Position numbers and translations under genes: made by a program. The notes under the pieces were generated by a model. That model did not search any database. It worked only from the letters and a program-made list of their open reading frames with translations, and was not told the DNA's origin. DNA of 64,000 nucleotides from Neobacillus sp. YX16 (GTDB lineage Bacteria; Bacillota; Bacilli; Bacillales; Cytobacillaceae). The DNA is taken from assembly GCF_030123505.1 (NCBI RefSeq), contig NZ_CP126115.1, positions 1,812,001 to 1,876,000 on the forward strand, in the 5' to 3' direction. Below are positions 35,716 through 45,696 of the stretch, piece by piece (the stretch's first letter is position 1; every line of letters starts with the position of its first letter).

Positions 35716-36495
35716 TTGACTCGAAATAAAGTTGAAATTTGTGGCGTAGATACATCAAAACTTCCTGTATTAAAAAATGAAGAAATGAGATTACTCTTCA
35801 GGCAAATGCAAGAGGGCGATATTACAGCACGAGAAAAACTCGTCAACGGAAATTTACGACTCGTTCTTAGTGTTATTCAGAGGTTTAACAACCGGGGCGA
35901 GTTTGTTGATGATCTGTTTCAGGTTGGCTGTATTGGGCTTATGAAATCGATTGATAACTTTGATTTAAGTCAAAACGTAAAGTTTTCCACTTATGCCGTA
36001 CCAATGATTATTGGCGAAATACGCAGATACCTGCGCGATAATAATCCTATTCGCGTTTCAAGGTCCTTAAGAGATATCGCCTATAAGGCCTTGCAAGTAA
36101 GGGAACGATTAATGAGTGAAACTTCACGGGAACCAACTGCGGAGGAGATTGCTAAAGTATTAGAAGTCCCTCACGAAGAAATAGTCTTTGCGCTTGACGC
36201 TATCCAAGACCCAGTATCCTTGTTCGAACCAATCTATAACGATGGCGGCGACCCAATTTTTGTGTTGGACCAATTAAGCGATGAACGAAATAAAGATATT
36301 CACTGGATTGAAGAAATTGCCTTAAAAGAAGGCATGCGGCGCTTAAATGAGCGTGAAAAGTTAATTTTAAGAAAGCGATTCTTCCAGGGAAAAACGCAAA
36401 TGGAAGTAGCCGATGAAATTGGAATCTCACAAGCACAGGTTTCTCGTTTAGAAAAAGCTGCCATCAAGCAAATGAATAAAAATATTCAAAGCTAA
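35716..36495 (+). CDS. sigG: RNA polymerase sigma G factor
   Basis: The late forespore sigma factor. TTG at 35716 gives MTRNKVEICGVDTSKLPVL, collinear with B. subtilis sigma G, 259 residues. The conserved N-terminal region is followed by region 2 (GEFVDDLFQVGCIGLMKSIDNFDL, FSTYAVPMIIGEIRRYLRDN), region 3 and region 4 (KTQMEVADEIGISQAQVSRLEKAA). An in-frame ATG six codons upstream overlaps the ribosome binding site. Poor start codon, possible RBS pairing and its own forespore promoter together suggest deliberately low and well-timed expression. Confidence 0.96.
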   Translation: MTRNKVEICGVDTSKLPVLKNEEMRLLFRQMQEGDITAREKLVNGNLRLVLSVIQRFNNRGEFVDDLFQVGCIGLMKSIDNFDLSQNVKFSTYAVPMIIGEIRRYLRDNNPIRVSRSLRDIAYKALQVRERLMSETSREPTAEEIAKVLEVPHEEIVFALDAIQDPVSLFEPIYNDGGDPIFVLDQLSDERNKDIHWIEEIALKEGMRRLNEREKLILRKRFFQGKTQMEVADEIGISQAQVSRLEKAAIKQMNKNIQS

Positions 36496-36627
36496 AGCTG
36501 TCCAAGAGGAAACTGCAAATATGCGGGAACGTTCAAAGGGTGAAACGCTACATTAAGTAGCGGGTCACCCTTTTTATTTCTGTGCCTCCAGTTTCCTCAT
36601 TTGGGCAGCTTTATTTTTTCTTTTATT
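36494..36627 (+). terminator. Nested inverted repeats and double terminator after sigG
   Basis: Three concentric stems: AAAGCTG (36494-36500)/CAGCTTT (36606-36612); GAGGAAACTG (36506-36515)/CAGTTTCCTC (36589-36598); and an inner AAAGGGTGA (36535-36543)/TCACCCTTT (36565-36573) with a further GCTAC/GTAGC tip. T-rich runs follow both the inner stem (CTTTTTATTTC) and the outermost stem (TTTATTTTTTCTTTT). The inner hairpin is an ordinary terminator; the outer arms are unexplained. Confidence 0.8.
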
Positions 36628-36692
36628 TACAGATAAATTGACCAATCTAATCATATATTTACATTAGGATAAAAATGGCGGGAGTGAGAGAA

Positions 36693-36962
36693 ATGGTCAA
36701 AATTTCTGAATTTCAAATTAAAGATGTAGTGAATGTGTCTGATGGTAAAAAACTTGGAAACATTGGTGATATTGAAATTAATCTTTCCACAGGTAAAATA
36801 GAAGCGGTTATCGTTACCGGTAATGGTAAAGTCCTAGGCTTTTTTGGAAGGGAAGAAGATATTGTTATTCCATGGAAAAATATTATTAAAATAGGTCAAG
36901 ATGTAATATTGGTTAGATATAAGAATATTGAAGAAAGGACTACAGAGGAAATGGAAGTATAG
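36693..36962 (+). CDS. ylmC: YlmC/YmxH family PRC-barrel protein
   Basis: An 89-residue PRC-barrel-type protein, family annotated as sporulation protein YlmC/YmxH; function unknown. ATG at 36693 follows GGGAGTGAGAGAA and begins MVKISEFQIKDVVNVSDG, the family start. A longer frame from 36675 has no site. It lies where ylmA and ylmC follow sigG in B. subtilis; ylmA is absent here. Confidence 0.9.
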   Translation: MVKISEFQIKDVVNVSDGKKLGNIGDIEINLSTGKIEAVIVTGNGKVLGFFGREEDIVIPWKNIIKIGQDVILVRYKNIEERTTEEMEV

Positions 36963-37035
36963 CTATTAACAGCATCTGACGGTGACCATTTAACATATTC
37001 ATGGTAAACTAGAAAAAAAACAAATGAGGTTAAGT

Positions 37036-37860
37036 ATGGAACCTTTTGTATATGAAAATGAATCATATTTTATAATTGAAAATTGGATGGAAAAGTATCC
37101 GGGGCTAGTTACTGGAATAACAACCAAAAAAGGCGGCAGCAGTACAGGTTTTTTTGAAAATCTTAACATGGGCTTTCATGTTGGAGACCTAAAGGAAGCT
37201 GTTTGTTCTAATCGGAATAAGTTAGCTAATTTCATTCAATTTCCAGTGAAGCATTGGGTAGGGGCAGAACAGACCCATGAAACCCTAATTAGAAAAATTA
37301 CAAGCGCTGACCGTGGGTTTGGGGCAGATTCTTATGAAAATGCCTTTAAGGGGACGGATGGTTTTTATACGGATGAAGAGGGAATTTTATTAACTCTTTG
37401 CTATGCCGATTGTGTCCCTCTTTTTTTTATTGCTCCTGAATATAGGATGATTGGTGCTGCACATGCTGGCTGGAAAGGCACTGTAAACGAAATTGCACAG
37501 AAAATGGTAGAGAAATGGCGAGAAGAAGGAATACTTCCTAATCAAATTTTTGTCACTATAGGTCCATCTATTTGTGAAAAATGTTATATTGTTAATGATT
37601 ATGTCATTAACTTTGTAGAAAAATCACTAGTAGATGTCGAAGAAAAACCCTATAATTTAATTAAAGAGGGACAGTATACGTTGGACTTACGAAAACTGAA
37701 TAAAATAATTCTTCTTAAAGCTTGTGTTCCGGAAGAAAATATCCAAATGACTAAACTTTGTTCTAGTTGTGACCAATTTGAATTTTTCTCTCATCGCCGT
37801 GACCAAGGTAAAACAGGAAGGATGCTAAGTTATATAGGATGGAAGGAGACCACCGAATGA
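37036..37860 (+). CDS. ylmD: Multicopper-oxidase-fold purine nucleosidase-type protein YlmD (YfiH family)
   Basis: A 274-residue DUF152/YfiH (laccase-domain) protein. Characterised relatives are zinc enzymes acting as purine nucleoside phosphorylases/adenosine deaminases, the older polyphenol oxidase name being doubtful. The metal site residues are visible: His81 in AEQTH, Cys126 in CYADCVPLF and His143 in [12 protein letters not shown] at 37036 lies five bases after GAGGT. Its stop overlaps ylmE by four bases (ATGA). Confidence 0.92.
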   Translation: MEPFVYENESYFIIENWMEKYPGLVTGITTKKGGSSTGFFENLNMGFHVGDLKEAVCSNRNKLANFIQFPVKHWVGAEQTHETLIRKITSADRGFGADSYENAFKGTDGFYTDEEGILLTLCYADCVPLFFIAPEYRMIGAAHAGWKGTVNEIAQKMVEKWREEGILPNQIFVTIGPSICEKCYIVNDYVINFVEKSLVDVEEKPYNLIKEGQYTLDLRKLNKIILLKACVPEENIQMTKLCSSCDQFEFFSHRRDQGKTGRMLSYIGWKETTE

Positions 37861-38549
37861 AGGTTGCAGAAAATCTCATACATATTAAACAGCAAATAAG
37901 AAATGCATGCCAAAGGGTAAATCGGGCTCCTGATGAAGTGAAACTGATTGCCGTAACCAAATATGTCAGCATAGAAAGAGCCAAGGAAGCTTTGGAAGCT
38001 GGTATAATAAATCTAGGTGAAAATCGAGATGATGGACTGTTAGCAAAGTGGGAAGTATTAGTGGACAAGCCTCTATGGCATTATATTGGGACACTTCAGA
38101 CTCGCAAAGTTAAAAATATTATTGATAAAGTAGAATATATACACTCTTTGGACCGTATTTCATTAGCAGAGGAAATTAATAAACGTGCACAAAAAAAAGT
38201 GAAATGCTTGGTTCAAGTGAATGTTTCTCAAGAACAATCAAAACATGGACTTGCTCCCGTGGATGTAATTGACTTTATTAAAAATCTTCAGCCGTACGAG
38301 AATATTAGTATTGAAGGTTTAATGACTATGGCCCCATTTACAGATGATGAAGCGCAGCTTCGAAACTGTTTTCAAAGGTTAAAAGAGCTCCGTGAAGAAG
38401 TAAAGAATTGTAACCTTGATTTCGCACCATGTACGGAGCTTTCTATGGGGATGTCTAATGACTTTGGAATTGCCATTGAAGAGGGCGCGACGATGATTAG
38501 AATAGGAACGGCACTTGTCGGTGAGGCTGGTGAGGAGGATAAAAGATGA
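37857..38549 (+). CDS. ylmE: PLP homeostasis protein YlmE (YggS/PLPBP family)
   Basis: A pyridoxal phosphate-binding protein with an alanine racemase-like TIM barrel but no catalytic domain; the family maintains PLP and amino-acid homeostasis. Lys35 in [10 protein letters not shown] is the PLP Schiff-base lysine. The phosphate-binding end [22 protein letters not shown] is complete. 230 residues. The start at 37857 follows GGAAGGAG and overlaps the ylmD stop. It overlaps sepF by four bases, so ylmD-ylmE-sepF are translationally linked. Confidence 0.95.
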   Translation: MKVAENLIHIKQQIRNACQRVNRAPDEVKLIAVTKYVSIERAKEALEAGIINLGENRDDGLLAKWEVLVDKPLWHYIGTLQTRKVKNIIDKVEYIHSLDRISLAEEINKRAQKKVKCLVQVNVSQEQSKHGLAPVDVIDFIKNLQPYENISIEGLMTMAPFTDDEAQLRNCFQRLKELREEVKNCNLDFAPCTELSMGMSNDFGIAIEEGATMIRIGTALVGEAGEEDKR

Positions 38550-38980
38550 CGATAAAATCTAAGTTAAAAACTTTTTTCTTTTTAGATGATGATTTTGATG
38601 ATAATAATCAGGATGAATATGAGAAGGTTGAACCTATAAAGCCCCTAAAACAGCCTTCGAAGCCTCAAAACGTTGTAAGTCTGCAGAGTGTACAAAAGGG
38701 TGCTAAAGTAATTTTAGTAGAACCTAGAGTATATGCTGAAGCTCAGGATATAACGGATCATTTGAAAAACCGTCGTGCAGTTGTCGTCAATCTTCAACGC
38801 ATCGGTCACGAGGAAGGAAGACAAATCGTCGATTTTTTAAGTGGAGCAGTCTATGCATTAAACGGGGACATTCAAAAAATCGGCTCCAGTATATTTTTGT
38901 GTACACCAGATAATGTTGAGATTTCTGGCAATATTTCTGAACTAGTAAGGGAACAAGAATTTCATGATACGAGGTGGTAG
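38546..38980 (+). CDS. sepF: Cell division protein SepF
   Basis: SepF polymerises into rings that bundle and align FtsZ protofilaments and serves as an alternative membrane anchor. The 144-residue protein has an N-terminal amphipathic helix ([13 protein letters not shown]), an acidic/proline linker (15-50) and the DUF552 globular domain (about 55-140) with the glycine region [17 protein letters not shown]. Start and stop overlap its neighbours (ATGA with ylmE), giving tight coupling. Confidence 0.96.
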   Translation: MTIKSKLKTFFFLDDDFDDNNQDEYEKVEPIKPLKQPSKPQNVVSLQSVQKGAKVILVEPRVYAEAQDITDHLKNRRAVVVNLQRIGHEEGRQIVDFLSGAVYALNGDIQKIGSSIFLCTPDNVEISGNISELVREQEFHDTRW

Positions 38981-38985
38981 TAGAA

Positions 38986-39249
38986 ATGGATATGATTTTT
39001 AACCTGTTGATCCAAATTATTGGAATATATAAATGGATGCTTATCATTTATATCCTTTTATCATGGTTCCCAAATATGAGAGACTCACAGGTTGGGACAA
39101 TTCTGGGTAAGTTATGTGAACCGTTTCTGGAACCGTTTAGAAGAATCATTCCACCAATAGGTATGATGGACTTATCCCCTTTAGCGGCATTTCTAATCTT
39201 ATCTTTCGCCCCTCAAGGCTTAAGAGTTTTGCAGAACTTAATTTCTTAA
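38986..39249 (+). CDS. ylmG: YggT family membrane protein YlmG
   Basis: An 87-residue protein with two transmembrane helices (about 3-27 and 62-85) joined by the conserved segment LSWFPNMRDSQVG...CEPFLEPFRRIIPP. Relatives in bacteria and chloroplasts are linked to division or nucleoid/plastid distribution and ion homeostasis; the molecular role is unknown. ATG at 38986 is eight bases after GAGGTGG, the end of sepF. Confidence 0.92.
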   Translation: MDMIFNLLIQIIGIYKWMLIIYILLSWFPNMRDSQVGTILGKLCEPFLEPFRRIIPPIGMMDLSPLAAFLILSFAPQGLRVLQNLIS

Positions 39250-39282
39250 TTTAGCCAGCCTAAACGGCCTAAGGAGTTAAAC

Positions 39283-40056
39283 ATGAATATTTATCAGCAT
39301 TTTCGCCCAGAGGAACGGGAGTTTATTGATCAAGTATTACATTGGAAGGATTTTGTTGATTCCAGCTATACATCTAAACTTACTGATTTTCTTGACCCAA
39401 GAGAGCAGCATATTTTAAAGACCATAATTGGTGAGAATGGAAGTATTAAGTATCAACTATTTGGAGGCAGTTCAGAGGGTGAAAGAAAGCGGGCATTGAT
39501 TATGCCGGATTATATCATACCTGATGAGAAGGATTTTCAAATTACCCTTTTTGAAATTGATTATCCCATTAAATTTGTTTCCATAGAACATCCCCAAGTT
39601 CTCGGGTCTCTTATGTCGTTAGGATTAAAACGAGGGAAATTCGGCGACATTCTTATGAAAGATGGACGTGTTCAATTTTTCTCAAGTACTGAAATCGGCG
39701 ACTATATTAAAAGTAATTTAGAATCAATTGGAAGAGCATCAATACGATTAAAAGAGGTAGATCTTGAAGAGGCAATTACAGTTGATGATTTATGGATGGA
39801 ACAGGATATCACTGTTTCCTCCTTACGGCTCGATACAATTATTTCTGGTATTCATCATATATCGAGGCAAAAATCTCAACTTTTCATTCAACAAGGATTG
39901 GTGAAGGTGAACTGGACATCTATTGAAAATCATTCCTTTGAATGTGCAGTAGGTGACTTGTTGTCAGTTAGAGGCTACGGAAGAGTTAAGATTTTGTCAA
40001 TTGAAGGAAGAACCAAAAAGGATAAATGGCGAATTGTTGTCGGAAAGCAAAAATAA
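39283..40056 (+). CDS. ylmH: S4-domain RNA-binding protein YlmH
   Basis: A 257-residue protein with a C-terminal S4 RNA-binding domain (about 183-240, starting SSLRLDTIISGIHHISRQKSQ). In B. subtilis YlmH binds 50S-peptidyl-tRNA complexes and can support ribosome-associated quality control with RqcH, in parallel with RqcP. rqcH itself lies about 17.5 kb downstream in this window. ATG follows AAGGAG by seven bases. Confidence 0.93.
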   Translation: MNIYQHFRPEEREFIDQVLHWKDFVDSSYTSKLTDFLDPREQHILKTIIGENGSIKYQLFGGSSEGERKRALIMPDYIIPDEKDFQITLFEIDYPIKFVSIEHPQVLGSLMSLGLKRGKFGDILMKDGRVQFFSSTEIGDYIKSNLESIGRASIRLKEVDLEEAITVDDLWMEQDITVSSLRLDTIISGIHHISRQKSQLFIQQGLVKVNWTSIENHSFECAVGDLLSVRGYGRVKILSIEGRTKKDKWRIVVGKQK

Positions 40057-40087
40057 TTTTTTTGATTTTTGCAGGATTATCAATAAC

Positions 40088-40100
40088 TTTGTCGAATTTA
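40088..40100 (+). promoter_or_regulatory. Near-consensus Spo0A box upstream of divIVA
   Basis: TTTGTCGAATTTA matches the 0A box (TTTGTCRAANNAA) at ten of eleven specified positions, 51 bases before the divIVA ATG. Functional relevance is not shown. Confidence 0.42.
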
Positions 40101-40151
40101 TGCTTTTATACACTTAATACATACAGAAGAAAGATTCTTGGAGGTGGCATC

Positions 40152-40667
40152 ATGCCGTTAACGCCGTTAGATATTCACAATAAAGAATTTAATAAAGGTT
40201 TTCGTGGTTACGATGAGGACGAGGTAAATGAATTTTTAGATCAAGTCATAAAGGATTATGAATTAGTCCTTCGTGAAAAGAAAGAAATAGAAGAACGTTT
40301 AAATGAAATGAAGGACCGTTTAGGTCATTTTGTAAATATTGAAGAAACATTAAACAAGTCTATTATTATTGCACAAGAGGCTGGTGAAGATGTAAAACGA
40401 AATGCACAAAAGGAAGCTAAGCTCATCATTAAGGAAGCAGAAAAGAATGCTGACCGTATTGTAAATGAGTCACTTTCAAAAGCGAGAAAGATTGCTCTTG
40501 AAATCGAGGATTTGAAAAAGCAGTCAAAAGTATTCCGTACTCGTTTTAAAATGTTGATAGAAGCCCAGCTGGATATGATAAATACGGATGACTGGGATCA
40601 TTTATTAGAGTATGAGGTGGATGCAACGGAACTTAAAATCCATCAAGAAGAAGATTCCTTAGCTTGA
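40152..40667 (+). CDS. divIVA: Cell-division initiation/polarity protein DivIVA
   Basis: A coiled-coil protein that senses negative membrane curvature, marking poles and new septa. It positions MinJ/MinCD and, in sporulation, tethers the chromosome via RacA. The 171-residue product begins MPLTPLDIHNKEFNKGFRGY with Phe17-Arg18, the membrane-insertion tip of B. subtilis DivIVA; the rest is almost all coiled coil. ATG at 40152 follows GGAGGTGGC. An open frame extends upstream into ylmH but lacks any site. The C-terminus is a few residues longer than in B. subtilis. Confidence 0.97.
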   Translation: MPLTPLDIHNKEFNKGFRGYDEDEVNEFLDQVIKDYELVLREKKEIEERLNEMKDRLGHFVNIEETLNKSIIIAQEAGEDVKRNAQKEAKLIIKEAEKNADRIVNESLSKARKIALEIEDLKKQSKVFRTRFKMLIEAQLDMINTDDWDHLLEYEVDATELKIHQEEDSLA

Positions 40668-40689
40668 CGAATTGGTATTATTTCGCATA

Positions 40690-40980
40690 TAATTTTCTAA
40701 TAAGTAAATAAAGAATGGAAATGACAATGAGAGGGACAGTACATTTTTTCATAAACTTTTGATAGCGAGCCGGGGATGGTGGAAGCCTGGGAAAAGTGAG
40801 AAATTGGAAAATCACCCTTGAGTCCCAGGCTGAAACTTTATTTTAAAGAAAGTAAGCTATGGCGGGTTATTCACGTTACGAATCTTAAAGAGGATAGTAC
40901 TTTTTCGTGCTATCTATCAGGGTGGTACCGCGGGAATAAAACCTTCTCGTCCCTTTTATGGGATGAGAGGGTTTTTTTAT
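40690..40980 (+). promoter_or_regulatory. T-box riboswitch (Ile) of ileS
   Basis: The leader has the Stem I distal motifs (GAGCCGGGGATGGTGG near 40776-40792) and a specifier ATC at 40811-40813 in the context GGAAAATCACC, which selects tRNA-Ile. The T-box consensus AGGGTGGTACCGCGGG is at 40919-40934, whose TGGT pairs with the tRNA acceptor end. The terminator stem is CCTTCTCGTCCC/GGGATGAGAGGG (40942-40971) with seven T. Uncharged tRNA-Ile should favour read-through. Confidence 0.96.
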
Positions 40981-41030
40981 TTGTCTATTGGCTATTCTGA
41001 TTATGATGAGTGTTACAGGAGGAATAAGAA

Positions 41031-43802
41031 ATGGAATATAAAGATACGTTATTAATGCCAAAAACTGAATTTCCAATGCGTGGCAATCTTCCACAAAGAG
41101 AACCTGAAATTCAGGCAAAGTGGGAAGAAATGAATATTTATAAAAAAGTTCAAGAGCGGACTGCTGGACGTCCAATGTTTGTGCTCCACGATGGACCTCC
41201 CTATGCAAATGGTGATATTCATATGGGCCACGCTCTTAACAAAGTCTTAAAAGACTTTATTGTTCGCTTTAAATCAATGAGCGGCTTCAATGCACCATAT
41301 GTTCCAGGCTGGGATACACATGGTTTGCCAATTGAACAGGCATTAACAAATAAGGGCGTAAAACGAAAAGAGATGACGGTTGCAGAATTCCGTCAGCTTT
41401 GTACAAAATATGCACTCGAACAAGTAAGTAATCAGCGGGAACAATTTAAACGCGTTGGAGTTCGTGGTGATTGGGAAAATCCATATATTACTCTTAAGCC
41501 CGAATACGAAGCGCAGCAGATTAAAGTCTTCGGAGAAATGGCGAAAAAAGGCTATATCTATAAAGGTCTTAAACCTGTATATTGGTCCCCTTCAAGTGAA
41601 TCAGCTCTTGCTGAAGCAGAAATTGAATATCAGGATAAGAAGTCACCTTCCATTTATGTAGGATTTAAAGTTAAGGATGGAAAAGGGGTTCTTGATTCAG
41701 ATGTTCAAATTGTCATTTGGACGACTACACCTTGGACGATTCCGGCTAACTTAGGAATTTCGGTTCATCCAGACCTAACTTATGTGGTAGTTGCAGTGAA
41801 CGGAAATAAATACTTAGTAGCTGAAGCTCTTCTTGAAGCAGTAACGAATGAAATAGGCTGGGAAGAGCTTGAGGTTATTCAGAAAGTAAAAGGAAATGAA
41901 TTAGAGAATATCCTTGCAGCACACCCATTATATGACCGTGACTCTTTAGTAATGCTAGGAGATCATGTTACAACTGATGCTGGAACTGGCTGTGTTCATA
42001 CCGCACCAGGACACGGGGAGGATGACTTCCATGTCGGTCAAAAGTATGGACTTGAAGTACTTTGCCCTGTAGATGATAAAGGTGTAATGACAAGCGAAGC
42101 ACCAGGTTTTGAAGGATTATTTTACGACAGTGCAAATAAGCCGATTTCTCAAGCATTAGAAGAAAGAGGGGCGCTTTTAAAGCTTTCATTTATTACTCAC
42201 TCCTATCCACATGATTGGAGAACGAAAAAACCTGTTATTTTCAGAGCTACTGCACAATGGTTCGCTTCCATTAAGGATTTCCGAAATGACCTTCTTGAAG
42301 CAGTAAAAGAAACAAAATGGGTACCTGCATGGGGCGAAACACGACTATTTAATATGGTCCGAGACCGTGGCGATTGGTGTATTTCACGCCAACGTGTCTG
42401 GGGAGTTCCAATCCCGGTATTTTATGCTGAAAATGGAGAGGAAATCATTACAGATGAAACAATTGTACATGTTTCTGGTTTGTTCCGGGAATTCGGTTCA
42501 AATATCTGGTTTGAGCGTGAAGCGAAAGAACTATTGCCTGAAGGCTTTACACATTCAGGAAGTCCTAATGGATTGTTTACAAAAGAAACAGATATTATGG
42601 ATGTTTGGTTTGATTCAGGCTCATCACATCAAGCGGTTCTCTTAGAAAGAGATGACTTGGTTCGCCCGGCTGATTTATATTTAGAAGGTTCGGATCAATA
42701 TCGAGGCTGGTTTAACTCTTCCTTATCGACTGCAGTGGCAGTAACAGGCAAAGCTCCATACAAAGGTGTGTTAAGTCATGGGTTTGCTTTAGATGGAGAA
42801 GGCAGAAAGATGAGTAAATCATTAGGGAATGTCATGGTACCTGAAAAGGTAATGAAGCAATTAGGAGCAGATATCCTCCGCCTATGGGTTGCATCAGTTG
42901 ATTATCAAGCCGATGTTCGTGTATCCGATGCAATTTTGAAGCAGGTTGCAGAGGTTTATAGAAAAATTCGTAACACCTTCCGTTTCTTGCTTGGTAACTT
43001 AGCTGACTTTAACCCTGCAACAGATAGGGTTTCATTCGAAAACCTTCGTGAAGTTGATCAATTTATGCTCGTAAAATTAAATAAGTTGATTAAAAATGTT
43101 CGCAAGGCATATGAAAATTATGAGTTTGCAGGTATTTATCATAGTATTAATAATTTCTGTACCCTTGACTTAAGTGCATTTTACCTTGATTTCGCTAAGG
43201 ATGTTCTATATATTGAGTCAGTTAACAATCTTGAACGACGTGCAATCCAAACGGTTTTATATGACTCATTAATTGCGTTAACAAAGTTAGTTTCACCAAT
43301 TCTTTCTCATACTGCTGACGAGGTATGGAAATTCATTCCTGCAGTTACAGAAGAAAGTGTGCAGTTAACGGATATGCCAGAATATCAGGAACTAAAAAAT
43401 GCAGCTGCATTAGAAGAAAAATGGACTTCATTTATGAAGCTGCGTGATGATGTTTTAAAAGCACTTGAAGAAGCTAGAAACCAAAAGGTTATTGGTAAAT
43501 CATTAACTGCAAAGGTTTCCTTATATGTGAATGAGAATACGAAAACACTGTTAGACTCTATTCATGAGAATATGCAGCAATTATTTATCATCTCAGGATT
43601 TGAAGTCGCAGGAAGCTATGACCAAGCACCTGAAAATGCAATTAAATTAGATACTGCTGCTATTGTTGTCACGAAAGCAGAAGGCGAAACTTGCGAACGC
43701 TGTTGGGTTGTAACACCAGAAGTTGGAAAAGATTCAGAGCACCCTACACTTTGCCCACGCTGTGCAGAAGTAGTTAAAGAAAACTATACACACTTAGCTT
43801 AA
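41031..43802 (+). CDS. ileS: Isoleucyl-tRNA synthetase
   Basis: A class I synthetase of 923 residues with HMGH (HIGH motif) at 64-67, the CP1 editing domain (about 185-385, with the [12 protein letters not shown] motif), KMSKS at about 597-601 and the C-terminal zinc ribbon CERCW...CPRC near 885-905. The length and the C-terminal zinc site are those of the bacterial type 1 enzyme. ATG follows AGGAGGAATAAGA. Expression is controlled by the upstream Ile T-box. Confidence 0.98.
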   Translation: MEYKDTLLMPKTEFPMRGNLPQREPEIQAKWEEMNIYKKVQERTAGRPMFVLHDGPPYANGDIHMGHALNKVLKDFIVRFKSMSGFNAPYVPGWDTHGLPIEQALTNKGVKRKEMTVAEFRQLCTKYALEQVSNQREQFKRVGVRGDWENPYITLKPEYEAQQIKVFGEMAKKGYIYKGLKPVYWSPSSESALAEAEIEYQDKKSPSIYVGFKVKDGKGVLDSDVQIVIWTTTPWTIPANLGISVHPDLTYVVVAVNGNKYLVAEALLEAVTNEIGWEELEVIQKVKGNELENILAAHPLYDRDSLVMLGDHVTTDAGTGCVHTAPGHGEDDFHVGQKYGLEVLCPVDDKGVMTSEAPGFEGLFYDSANKPISQALEERGALLKLSFITHSYPHDWRTKKPVIFRATAQWFASIKDFRNDLLEAVKETKWVPAWGETRLFNMVRDRGDWCISRQRVWGVPIPVFYAENGEEIITDETIVHVSGLFREFGSNIWFEREAKELLPEGFTHSGSPNGLFTKETDIMDVWFDSGSSHQAVLLERDDLVRPADLYLEGSDQYRGWFNSSLSTAVAVTGKAPYKGVLSHGFALDGEGRKMSKSLGNVMVPEKVMKQLGADILRLWVASVDYQADVRVSDAILKQVAEVYRKIRNTFRFLLGNLADFNPATDRVSFENLREVDQFMLVKLNKLIKNVRKAYENYEFAGIYHSINNFCTLDLSAFYLDFAKDVLYIESVNNLERRAIQTVLYDSLIALTKLVSPILSHTADEVWKFIPAVTEESVQLTDMPEYQELKNAAALEEKWTSFMKLRDDVLKALEEARNQKVIGKSLTAKVSLYVNENTKTLLDSIHENMQQLFIISGFEVAGSYDQAPENAIKLDTAAIVVTKAEGETCERCWVVTPEVGKDSEHPTLCPRCAEVVKENYTHLA

Positions 43803-43810
43803 AATGAATG

Positions 43811-43838
43811 CCCCATGATAATTTCATGGGGTTTTTTC
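43811..43838 (+). terminator. Terminator after ileS
   Basis: CCCCATGA (43811-43818)/TCATGGGG (43824-43831) stem followed by six T, eight bases after the ileS stop. Confidence 0.92.
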
Positions 43839-43947
43839 ATTTTTTATCCTATTCCGTTAATTGTTGTTCCAGATGTCAAATGTTTTCCCGGGTCAGGTCA
43901 AATTAAGGGGAGATAATAGTAGAAATGACTTAACGGAGGTTACAACT

Positions 43948-44244
43948 ATGAATGCAATGCAGGAACAGCTGTTTTGGGAACTCCGTAAAACACAATTAGA
44001 AATTTTAAAATCATTGAAAAATAAGCAGAAAAATGAATGGATGATCCCTATATTAGAAGATGAATTAGCGGATATTTCAACTGCCATTCAAAAGTTAGAA
44101 GAAGGTAATTTTGGCCAGTGTGAAGCGTCAGGTGAACCTCTCCCCGAACATCTATTAAAGAATATGCCGACAATAAAGTCATCTAAGGATTCTGACAACT
44201 TAGAGCATTTTTACAAGAAAACAATTAATTCCGGCTTTTTCTAA
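43948..44244 (+). CDS. ylyA: RNA polymerase-binding protein YlyA (DksA/TraR-like)
   Basis: A 98-residue protein in the ylyA position. The segment LEEGNFGQCEASGEPLPEHLLKNMPT recalls the DksA/TraR C4 zinc finger, but only one Cys remains, so zinc binding is unlikely. In B. subtilis, YlyA binds RNA polymerase and boosts part of the sigma G regulon affecting spore germination. ATG at 43948 lies eight bases after GGAGG. A longer in-frame start at 43861 has no site and would cover the promoter region. Function is inferred from synteny and short similarity. Confidence 0.8.
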   Translation: MNAMQEQLFWELRKTQLEILKSLKNKQKNEWMIPILEDELADISTAIQKLEEGNFGQCEASGEPLPEHLLKNMPTIKSSKDSDNLEHFYKKTINSGFF

Positions 44245-44321
44245 CCTTCCATTGTTGTTTCGCTAAAGATTATGCTAAAATGCTAAGGAAGTAAAGTCTT
44301 CGTAGATGGGGGTATTCCTTA

Positions 44322-44813
44322 GTGTTTTATTATTTAATCGCAATTTTTATTATTTTATTAGACCAAATGACGAAATGGCTGATCGTCACAAAAATGCATC
44401 TTGGTGAAAGTATCCCAGTTATTGAGGACTTTTTGTATATTACTTCTCACCGAAATCGCGGTGCAGCATGGGGAATCCTACAAGGACAAATGTGGTTCTT
44501 TTATGTCATAACTGCTATAGTAATCATTGCGATCATTTATTACATTCAAAAAGAAGCAAAGGGTAAGTGGCTGCTAGGTGTCTCGCTGGCATTTATGCTA
44601 GGTGGAGCGATAGGTAACTTTATTGACCGCTTGCTTCGAAAAGAAGTTGTTGATTTTATTCATACGTATATTTTCAATTATAACTTCCCAGTATTTAATA
44701 TTGCGGATTCGGCTTTAGTCATTGGCGTAGTATTATTAATGATACAAATGCTGCGTGATGAGCGTGAAACAAAGGAGAAATCATATGGAGAAAATGGAAC
44801 ACACCATTCTTGA
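44322..44813 (+). CDS. lspA: Lipoprotein signal peptidase LspA
   Basis: A membrane aspartyl protease that removes signal peptides from diacylated prolipoproteins. The 163-residue protein has four transmembrane helices and the family motifs, including the catalytic Asp residues in [15 protein letters not shown] (about 105-119) and [11 protein letters not shown] (about 128-138). It starts with GTG after GATGGGGG. Its 3' end overlaps ylyB by 29 bases, so the two are coupled. Confidence 0.95.
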   Translation: MFYYLIAIFIILLDQMTKWLIVTKMHLGESIPVIEDFLYITSHRNRGAAWGILQGQMWFFYVITAIVIIAIIYYIQKEAKGKWLLGVSLAFMLGGAIGNFIDRLLRKEVVDFIHTYIFNYNFPVFNIADSALVIGVVLLMIQMLRDERETKEKSYGENGTHHS

Positions 44814-45696
44814 ACAACAAAAAGGCGATCGAATTGATAAAGTTATTTCAACTTTAGATGAGGAATGGTCAAGAACTCAAGTTCAGCAATGGATCAAAGA
44901 TGGCAATGTCCTTGTAAATGGACAAAAGATAAAAACAAATTACAAATGCAGTTTAAATGATGAAATCGAAATTAGTATTCCCGACCCAGAACTACTCGAT
45001 GTTATCCCAGAAGAGATGGATTTAGAGGTTTATTTTGAAGATAAAGATGTTTTAGTGGTTAATAAACCTAGCGGCATGGTGGTTCATCCAGCCCCTGGAC
45101 ATTTAACGGGAACGCTTGTTAATGGGTTAATGGCTCATTGTAAAGATTTATCAGGTATAAATGGTGTTCTACGGCCTGGTATCGTTCATCGTATCGATAA
45201 AGACACTTCTGGACTTTTAATGGTGGCTAAAAATGACATGGCCCATGAAAAGCTTGTTAACCAATTAGTGGAAAAGACTGTTACTCGGAAGTATAAAGCT
45301 ATTGTGCATGGAGTTATACCTCACGATTTTGGAACGATTGATGCACCGCTGGGAAGAGATACGAGAGATAGACAAAGTATGACCGTTGTGGATAATGGTA
45401 AGCATGCTGTAACTCATTTTCAGGTGATTGAACGGTTTAAGGATTTTACATTTGTGGAATGTCAATTAGAGACAGGAAGAACACACCAAATAAGGGTCCA
45501 TATGAAATACATTGGCTATCCGCTTGCAGGTGACCCTAAGTATGGTCCAAAGAAAACACTTGATATCAATGGGCAGGCATTACACGCAGGAGTTCTTGGT
45601 TTTAACCACCCAAGAACCGGTGAATACCTTGAATTCGAAGCACCGCTGCCAGTAGAATTCGAAGAGGTTTTAGAACAGTTACGAAATAATCGTTGA
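44785..45696 (+). CDS. ylyB: RluD-family pseudouridine synthase YlyB
   Basis: A 303-residue RNA pseudouridine synthase of the RluA/RluD family: N-terminal S4 domain (about 13-75), then the catalytic domain with [16 protein letters not shown] at 135-150 (catalytic Asp138). By homology it modifies large-subunit rRNA in the helix 69 region; exact sites are not shown here. ATG at 44785 is seven bases after AAAGGAG inside lspA. The pyr operon promoter begins at its stop codon. Confidence 0.94.
   Translation: MEKMEHTILEQQKGDRIDKVISTLDEEWSRTQVQQWIKDGNVLVNGQKIKTNYKCSLNDEIEISIPDPELLDVIPEEMDLEVYFEDKDVLVVNKPSGMVVHPAPGHLTGTLVNGLMAHCKDLSGINGVLRPGIVHRIDKDTSGLLMVAKNDMAHEKLVNQLVEKTVTRKYKAIVHGVIPHDFGTIDAPLGRDTRDRQSMTVVDNGKHAVTHFQVIERFKDFTFVECQLETGRTHQIRVHMKYIGYPLAGDPKYGPKKTLDINGQALHAGVLGFNHPRTGEYLEFEAPLPVEFEEVLEQLRNNR

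Noticed and set aside
40026..40151. N-terminal extension of DivIVA overlapping ylmH
   Set aside because: It would place a hydrophobic leader before the membrane-inserting tip; the proper ATG has GGAGGTGGC upstream.
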